From Hydrogenophaga sp. BPS33 (GTDB taxonomy: Bacteria; Pseudomonadota; Gammaproteobacteria; Burkholderiales; Burkholderiaceae_C): 64,000 bases of DNA. The stretch spans positions 2,728,001-2,792,000 of the forward strand of contig NZ_CP044549.1 of assembly GCF_009859475.1 (NCBI RefSeq), in the 5' to 3' direction. Each line of letters begins with the position of its first letter. Positions within the stretch are counted from its first letter, which is position 1. The notes under the pieces are model-generated. The model was not told the DNA's origin. It was given only the letters and a program-made list of their open reading frames with translations, and did no database searches. Shown here in pieces: positions 59,219 to 64,000 of this stretch. The translations under genes and the position numbers were made by a program.

Positions 59219-60673
59219 TCAAAGGATGTGCTTCCACTTGGCCCGCACGGCCTCCTGCAGCTCCTTGCTCGCCTCCGCAACCGCCGGAAACTCCTTGATG
59301 AAGTCGTAGGGGCGGCAGGCGTCGATGACCGCCTTGGAGGTGAACGGTGCCTTGGAGGTGTAGGCAATGGACATGGGATCGTTCTTCGAACCCATGCCGC
59401 GCTGGATGATGTCGATGTCCAGGCTCGGGTCGGTGCGCGTGGCAATGGCCCACATCACCTCCTGCAGGTTCGAGGGATCGATATCTTCGTCCACCACCAC
59501 CGAGTAGCGCGACATGTAGGCGCCCACGCCGCACTGGCTCAGGATGTGCCCGGCCTGGCGCGCATGGCCGGCATAACGCTGCTGGATCGAAACGACATTG
59601 AACATGCGCGCGCCACCGATCTCGTGCGCCCACACCGCCTGCACGTCGGGCACGCCGGCCGCGATCAGCGCGTCCATCAGCAAGGCCGAGCGCATCACCG
59701 CCTTGGAGTAGGAATAGTCGTTGGGCGGCTTGGCCGGCGGGCTGCCCATGATGATCGGGTTGTTTCGGTAGTAGACCCGCTCGATCGTCACCACCGGCGC
59801 GGTCGCCGGCTTGCCCGGGTAGTAGCCGTGGAACTCGCCGAACGGGCCTTCGATGCGCTCGTCGTTCGGGTGCGCCCAACCCTCCAGCACGATCTCCGCG
59901 CCGCTGGGCACGGGCAGACCCGTGAGCTGGCCCTTCACCACCGAAACCGGCTGCTTCAGGATGGCGCCGATGTAGTTGTACTCACACATGCCGAACGGTA
60001 CTTCGATGCCCGAGATCAGGTAGCCCAGCGGGTCGCAGCCCACCACGATCGCGACGGGGAAAGGCTTGCCCGCCTTCATGTACTTGTCGTACTGGATCGC
60101 GCCGTGCTTGCCGGGCACCATGTCCAGGCCGACGTGGTTCCGGTCGTGCACCATCACGCGGTACGTGCCGACGTTGACCCATTCCGAGTCCAGGTCCTTG
60201 GTGACCACCATGCAGCCGGTGCCGATGTAGCGCCCGCCGTCGAGCTCGTGCCACAGGGGCGAGGGGAAGGCGAACACGTCCACATCGTCGCCGCTCTGCA
60301 CGTTCTCGAAAATGGGGCCCTGGTCCACGACGACCGGTGGGTATTGATCGGCTTGGCCTTGCCACTGCTTGGGCTTGCCACGCAGCGATTGTGTGAGACC
60401 GCCGTTCGTGCTCTCGATGGGCAGGCGCAGGATGGAGGACAGGCGCGAGGGGCTGCTGGTGCTGCACGTCATGACCCGGTGACCCTGGGGGTAGCCGGGG
60501 ATGTCGTCGAACAGCAGCGCGTTGGGCAAGTCCTTCTTGACGTTGAGTTCGCTGATCGCGCCCAGCTCCAGGTTCCAGTCGGCGCCCGACACCTCGGTCA
60601 GCTCGCCCATGTGTTTCACTTCATCGATCCACGCCCGCAAATCCAGCGGGTTTCCAACAGTCTTGTTGCTCAT
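59219..60673 (-). CDS. UbiD-family prenyl-FMN-dependent decarboxylase
   Basis: A 484-residue UbiD-type enzyme for reversible (de)carboxylation of aromatic or unsaturated acids using prenylated FMN. Typical segments: N-terminal LRAWIDEVKHMGEL, FAFPSPLWHELDGGRYIGTG, VGTYRVMVHDRNHVGLDM, NDERIEGPFGEFHGYY with the Glu/Arg catalytic region, and VVDEDIDPSNLQEVMWAIAT. The third gene of a UbiX-Bug-UbiD operon: cofactor synthase, receptor and decarboxylase. Substrate unknown; the pathway is linked to the hydroxylase operon by the shared promoter element. Confidence 0.9.
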   Translation of the reverse strand: MSNKTVGNPLDLRAWIDEVKHMGELTEVSGADWNLELGAISELNVKKDLPNALLFDDIPGYPQGHRVMTCSTSSPSRLSSILRLPIESTNGGLTQSLRGKPKQWQGQADQYPPVVVDQGPIFENVQSGDDVDVFAFPSPLWHELDGGRYIGTGCMVVTKDLDSEWVNVGTYRVMVHDRNHVGLDMVPGKHGAIQYDKYMKAGKPFPVAIVVGCDPLGYLISGIEVPFGMCEYNYIGAILKQPVSVVKGQLTGLPVPSGAEIVLEGWAHPNDERIEGPFGEFHGYYPGKPATAPVVTIERVYYRNNPIIMGSPPAKPPNDYSYSKAVMRSALLMDALIAAGVPDVQAVWAHEIGGARMFNVVSIQQRYAGHARQAGHILSQCGVGAYMSRYSVVVDEDIDPSNLQEVMWAIATRTDPSLDIDIIQRGMGSKNDPMSIAYTSKAPFTSKAVIDACRPYDFIKEFPAVAEASKELQEAVRAKWKHIL

Positions 60674-60692
60674 TCTCGGTACTCTCTGAAAC

Positions 60693-61685
60693 TCAGGCTT
60701 CGATCTTGAAATCCATTTCCTTGATCAGGCGGCTCCAGCGCGCCATCTCGTCGCGCATGAACTTGTCCTGGTCGTTCAGGATCAGCAGTTCGGCACCGGC
60801 CTTCTCCACGTCGGCGACGAAGCTGGCGTCGGCCAGCACCTTCTTGCCCAGGTTGCGCAGCGCATCCAGCGCGGGCCGGGGCGTGCCGGCCGGTGCGAAG
60901 AGCGCGTTGAACACCAGCACCTGCATTTCGTCGAACCCGGCTTCCACGGCGGTCGCAATGTCGGGCGCGGCCTTCAGGCGCTTGGGGCTGTTGATCGCGA
61001 GAATGCGGATGCGCCCGGCGCGGTGGTGTGCCAGCACGGCCGAGGACATGATGGGCGTGCCCATTTGCAGGTGACCCGCGATCACGTCGGCCATGGCCGG
61101 ACCGCCACCCCGGTAGGCGACGTGCGTGATGTTGAGCTTGCCGCCGACGTACTTGAACAGCTCGCCCGTGAGGTTGGTGATGGTGCCCGCGCCGGCCGAA
61201 CCGTAGGACAGCTTGCCCGGCTGGGCGCGCGCCAGCGCCACCAGTTCCTTCAGCGAGTTCACCGGCAGCGAGGGATGGACCACGACGCAGGTCGGATTGG
61301 CGCTCACCATGCTCACCATCGTGAAGTCCTTCAGGCCGTCGTACTGCGGCTTGGCCGATGCCAAGGGGTTGACGATCTGCGTCGTGGAGGTGCCCAGCAG
61401 CAGCGTGTAGCCATCGGGTTTGGCGCGCGCCACTTCGATCGCGCCGATGGCGCCGCCGGCGCCGGCCTTGTTGTCGATCACCAGCGTGTAGCCCGACAGC
61501 GGCTGGGCGGCCTTGGCCCAGTAGCGCGCCATGATGTCGCCGTCACCGCCGGGCGCGAATGGCACCACGACACGGATCGGGCGGTCGGGGTAGCCGCTTT
61601 GCGCGTGGGCGGAAAACGGGAGGCCGGCGGCGCCCAGGCTGGCCGTGGCCAGCATGAAATCGCGGCGCGAAAAGTGATTCGTCAT
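60693..61685 (-). CDS. Bug-type tripartite tricarboxylate transporter receptor (Tat-like signal)
   Basis: A 330-residue receptor. The signal peptide has twin arginines, MTNHFSRRDFMLATASLGAA, a Tat pattern (SRRDFM), unlike the Sec signals of the other Bug proteins here. Family motifs: YPDRPIRVVVPFAPGGDGDI, NKAGAGG, PDGYTLLLG, VAYRGGGPAMADV. It lies between ubiX and ubiD. Confidence 0.9.
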   Translation of the reverse strand: MTNHFSRRDFMLATASLGAAGLPFSAHAQSGYPDRPIRVVVPFAPGGDGDIMARYWAKAAQPLSGYTLVIDNKAGAGGAIGAIEVARAKPDGYTLLLGTSTTQIVNPLASAKPQYDGLKDFTMVSMVSANPTCVVVHPSLPVNSLKELVALARAQPGKLSYGSAGAGTITNLTGELFKYVGGKLNITHVAYRGGGPAMADVIAGHLQMGTPIMSSAVLAHHRAGRIRILAINSPKRLKAAPDIATAVEAGFDEMQVLVFNALFAPAGTPRPALDALRNLGKKVLADASFVADVEKAGAELLILNDQDKFMRDEMARWSRLIKEMDFKIEA

Positions 61686-61735
61686 CGTTGTCTCCTTGAG
61701 GGGTTGATCGGTGAAAGAGGAAGGTGTTAGGTGGC

Positions 61736-62323
61736 TCAGGACCCCATGCCGCTCCAGCGGCGCACGAGTGGCGTGTCGATGTCGAAGAGGTCCAGGCAAC
61801 GGCCCACCGTGTGGTTGACCATCTCGTCGATCGAGGTCGGGCGCGCGTACAGCGCGGGCACGGGCGGCATGATCACGGCGCCGTTCTCGCTCGCCTGCAG
61901 CATGGTCTTGAGGTGGCCGTTGTGCAGCGGCGTCTCGCGCAGCAGCAACACCAGCTTGCGGCGTTCCTTGAGCACCACGTCGGCCGCGCGGGTGAGCAGC
62001 GAAGTCGTGTTGCCGTACGCGATCTCGGAGAGGGAGCGGATGGAGCACGGCGCCACCACCATGCCCAGCGTCTTGAAGGAGCCGGAGGAGATGGACGCGC
62101 CGATGTTCTTCGCGTGGTGGACCTCGTCGGCCAGCGCCTCGACGTCCCTGGGCTTGAGGTCGGTCTCCGTGCTCAGCGTGAGCTTGGCGGAGTCGCTCAT
62201 GACCAGGTGGGTCTCGATGTCGGTCTCGCGCAGCACCTGCAGCAGGCGGATGCCGTAAAGAGCGCCCGAGGCGCCGCTGATGCCGACGATCAGGCGGCGG
62301 CGTGGAGTGGAAGAGGTGTTCAC
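61736..62323 (-). CDS. UbiX-family flavin prenyltransferase
   Basis: A 195-residue UbiX: the N-terminal VGISGASGALYGIRLLQ loop, SSGSFKTLGMVVAPCSI with the Ser/Cys of the flavin pocket, and VVLKERRKLVLLLRETPLHNGHLKTM and PPVPALYARPTSIDEMV regions. It attaches dimethylallyl to FMN, making the cofactor needed by UbiD. The start used is GTG at 62323 (MNTSSTPRRR), with AGGA 10 bases upstream; an ATG at 62365 is possible. Confidence 0.9.
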   Translation of the reverse strand: MNTSSTPRRRLIVGISGASGALYGIRLLQVLRETDIETHLVMSDSAKLTLSTETDLKPRDVEALADEVHHAKNIGASISSGSFKTLGMVVAPCSIRSLSEIAYGNTTSLLTRAADVVLKERRKLVLLLRETPLHNGHLKTMLQASENGAVIMPPVPALYARPTSIDEMVNHTVGRCLDLFDIDTPLVRRWSGMGS

Positions 62324-62397
62324 CGTATTTTTGTCCTGTGTGCAGGCGGCCGTGCCTTGCAGCAAAAGTCGCCGGATTTTGGTGGCGGGGTGGGTGC

Positions 62398-62444
62398 GCG
62401 TCTAACGAACAATTTCGCTGGCGGTCACGAAAAATCCTCATGGG
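62398..62444. promoter_or_regulatory. Shared 47-bp regulatory element, copy B
   Basis: Reverse orientation relative to copy A (55524-55570), 34 of 47 identical, 75 bases upstream of the ubiX start. A further palindrome TCATGGGG-GTGTG-CCCCATGA (62438-62458) overlaps its outer end. See copy A for the interpretation. Confidence 0.6.
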
Positions 62445-62457
62445 GGTGTGCCCCATG

Positions 62458-62482
62458 AAAAACGGCCGCGAAAGCGGCCGTT
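62458..62482 (-). terminator. Rho-independent terminator after the Bug gene at 62527
   Basis: On the minus strand AACGGCCGC-TTTC-GCGGCCGTT forms a perfect 9-bp stem (62461-62482), followed by a T-run (62462-62458). It ends the transcript coming from the Bug gene at 62527 and so gives ubiX its own promoter. Confidence 0.8.
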
Positions 62483-62526
62483 GCAGGGATTTTCGCGCAG
62501 CGCCGCGCGGTGTCGAAAGTTCCTCC

Positions 62527-63504
62527 TCAGTCGACCTTGACGTTGGCGGACTTCACCAGGTTCACCCAGAATTTGCTGTCGTCCACCAGCCAGCTGGCGA
62601 ACTGCTCGGGCGAGTCGGACAGGGATACCTCGGTACCTTCGCGCGCCAGCGCGGATTTCACGCTGGGCTCCAGCATGGCTTTGCGCGTGGCCTCGTAGAG
62701 CACCTTCACCACCGGCGCGGGGGTGCCGACGGGCACGAACATGCCGTACCAGAATTCGAGGTTGTACTCGGGCAGGCCGGCTTCGCGCATGCCCGGCAGA
62801 TCGGGCACCAGGGGCGAGCGCTCGCGTGTGCTGACCGCGATCGCGCGCAGCTTGCCCGCCGACGATTGCGGCAGCACCGAGGGCGAGGTGCCGAAAGTGA
62901 GCTGCGTCTCGTTGGCCATCACCGAGGTGATGGCGAACGAGCCGCCCCGGTAGGGCACGTGCGTCATCTCGGTCTTGGTCAGCAGGTTGAAAAGGGCCGC
63001 GCCCAGGTGCGGCGCGGACCCGTTGCCCGAGGTCGAGTAGTTCAGCTTGCCCGGGTTCTTCTTCGCTTCGGCGATCAGGTCGGGCACAGAGCGGATGGGG
63101 CTGCCGGGGTTCACCGCGAGCACCAGCGGCGAGGTCGTCATCCTGGTCACGGGAATGAAGTCGCTCGGTTTGTAGCTCAGCTTGGCGTTGAGCGCGGGGT
63201 TCACCGAGATCGCGCTGGGGCTGGCGATCATCAGCGTGTAGCCGTCGGCCGGTGCCTTGGCCACGATGTCGGCCGCGATGCTCGAGCCGTTGCCCGGCTT
63301 GTTGTCGATCACCACGGTCTGCCCCAGCGCCTTGCTCAAGGCCTCGCTCATCGAGCGCGCCACGTAGTCGGCCGCACCGCCCGGCGCGAAGCCGATCACG
63401 ATGCGGATGGGCTTGCTGGGGAAGGGCGCGGATTGCGCCCCAGCCAGCGGCGCCAGCGTGCCCAGGGCCAGGGCGAGTATCAGGTGCTTGCTTGTCTTCT
63501 TCAT
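62527..63504 (-). CDS. Bug-type tripartite tricarboxylate transporter receptor
   Basis: A 325-residue receptor with Sec signal MKKTSKHLILALALGTLAPL (cleavage near AGAQ), then FPSKPIRIVIGFAPGGAADYVAR, NKPGNGS, PDGYTLMIASP and VPYRGGSFAITSV. AGGAGACAC precedes the ATG. It follows a quinone-oxidoreductase-like gene by 28 bases on this strand. Confidence 0.9.
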   Translation of the reverse strand: MKKTSKHLILALALGTLAPLAGAQSAPFPSKPIRIVIGFAPGGAADYVARSMSEALSKALGQTVVIDNKPGNGSSIAADIVAKAPADGYTLMIASPSAISVNPALNAKLSYKPSDFIPVTRMTTSPLVLAVNPGSPIRSVPDLIAEAKKNPGKLNYSTSGNGSAPHLGAALFNLLTKTEMTHVPYRGGSFAITSVMANETQLTFGTSPSVLPQSSAGKLRAIAVSTRERSPLVPDLPGMREAGLPEYNLEFWYGMFVPVGTPAPVVKVLYEATRKAMLEPSVKSALAREGTEVSLSDSPEQFASWLVDDSKFWVNLVKSANVKVD

Positions 63505-63532
63505 GCGGTGTCTCCTCTTTCGGGTGGTGATG

Positions 63533-64000
63533 TCAAACGTCGTCCGCCGGCATGCGCAGTACGATCTTTCCGATGTGCGCACCGGCTTCCATGCGCGCTT
63601 TGGCTTCCTTCAGTTGAGTGAAGTCCATGACGCGGTCGATGCGCGGTTGGATGCGGCGTGCAGCGATCAAGGGCAGGACTTCCGCCACGAAACGCGGCAC
63701 GGAGGCGGCGCGCTGTGTCTTGCTACGCAGCTTGTTGGACACGCCGAACAACGTGAGGCGCTTGGCGTGCAGGGCTTCGAGATCGACCTCTGCCCTGACC
63801 ACGCCGTCGACATAGCCCACCGTGGCCAGGCGGCCTTCGAACGCGGCGCAGCGCATGTTCTCGGCGAACACGCTGCCGCCCACGGTATTGATCACCAGGT
63901 TCGCGCCGCGCTGGTTCGTGGCTTCGAGCACGGCCGGCGCGAAGTCCGCGCCCCGTGTGTGCAGGCCCAGGTCCAGGCCCAGCGGCTTGAGTTCGGCCAG
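63533..64000 (-). CDS. Zinc-type alcohol dehydrogenase/quinone oxidoreductase-like protein (5' part beyond window)
   Basis: The C-terminal 155 residues of an MDR-superfamily NADPH-dependent oxidoreductase: NLVINTVGGSVFAENMRCAAFEGRLATVGY, then KRLTLFGVSNKLRSK and a C-terminal RVMDFTQLKEAKARMEAGAHIGKIVLRM. The reading frame runs open to the window edge, so the N-terminal catalytic part is missing from view. It probably heads the operon with the Bug gene. Confidence 0.82.
   Translation of the reverse strand: MAELKPLGLDLGLHTRGADFAPAVLEATNQRGANLVINTVGGSVFAENMRCAAFEGRLATVGYVDGVVRAEVDLEALHAKRLTLFGVSNKLRSKTQRAASVPRFVAEVLPLIAARRIQPRIDRVMDFTQLKEAKARMEAGAHIGKIVLRMPADDV

Noticed and set aside
1..64000. 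Prophage or insertion sequence
   Set aside because: No transposase, integrase, recombinase or phage structural gene was recognised anywhere in the window.

Overview
The window looks like a chromosomal segment of a high-GC betaproteobacterium, most likely Burkholderiales/Comamonadaceae (Hydrogenophaga, Variovorax or Acidovorax type). The reasons are the strong G/C bias at third codon positions, seven Bug-type (tripartite tricarboxylate transporter) periplasmic receptors, inverted intergenic repeats of a kind I associate with that family, and the mix of CoA, aromatic and amide catabolic operons with LysR, GntR and RutR-type regulators. This placement is inference; no rRNA is present.

Layout. 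1-4.3 kb: a minus-strand operon of reductase, cytosine-deaminase-like amidohydrolase, creatininase-family hydrolase and a cut-off gene, with a RutR-like repressor gene and a RutR-like operator in front. 4.7-11.9 kb: a D-amino-acid/hydantoin operon (FAD dehydrogenase, HyuA, HyuB, Bug receptor, RidA) divergent from a LysR gene. 11.9-15.1 kb: RhlE-like helicase, eIF1/Sui1-like protein, a NYN gene remnant and an odd iron-ADH relative. 15.1-21.6 kb: a LysR gene divergent from an acyl-CoA operon (OB-fold/Zn-ribbon protein, thiolase, SDR, Bug, CaiB-type CoA transferase, enoyl-CoA hydratase). 21.6-25.1 kb: a small variable island with an AAC(6')-Ib-like aminoglycoside acetyltransferase and a P-loop kinase inside a perfect 17-bp inverted repeat, followed by a NYN gene, a truncated GNAT gene and a decayed patatin gene.

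25.1-43.1 kb is mostly core: GTPase/DUF3482, DUF2868, redoxin, serB, a Bug gene, mfd, ispD-ispF, an EnvZ/OmpR-like two-component pair, two exported proteins, 3-hydroxybutyrate dehydrogenase, a hydrolase, relA and tRNA-Val(GAC) with a clear terminator. 43.1-50.3 kb: a SRAP-family protein lacking its catalytic cysteine, a truncated polysaccharide deacetylase, a GntR/MaoC/Bug/M81-peptidase catabolic block and a HTH/AbiEii-like toxin-antitoxin pair.

50.3-64 kb: a translationally coupled molybdenum-hydroxylase operon (hydrolase, FAD, Mo, 2Fe-2S and CoxG-like subunits) divergent from a Bug gene, a LysR gene divergent from a solute-binding-like protein and a RidA, then a UbiX-Bug-UbiD operon and a second Bug plus quinone-oxidoreductase operon running off the end. 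The intergenic regions before the hydroxylase operon and before ubiX share a 47-bp sequence (34/47 identical), which suggests one regulator controls both. I infer that the two modules act in one aromatic or heteroaromatic degradation pathway.

The most notable items are the chromosomal AAC(6')-Ib-like cassette with its flanking repeats, the shared 47-bp element, the RutR-like operator on a non-rut catabolic operon, and several palindromic intergenic elements.
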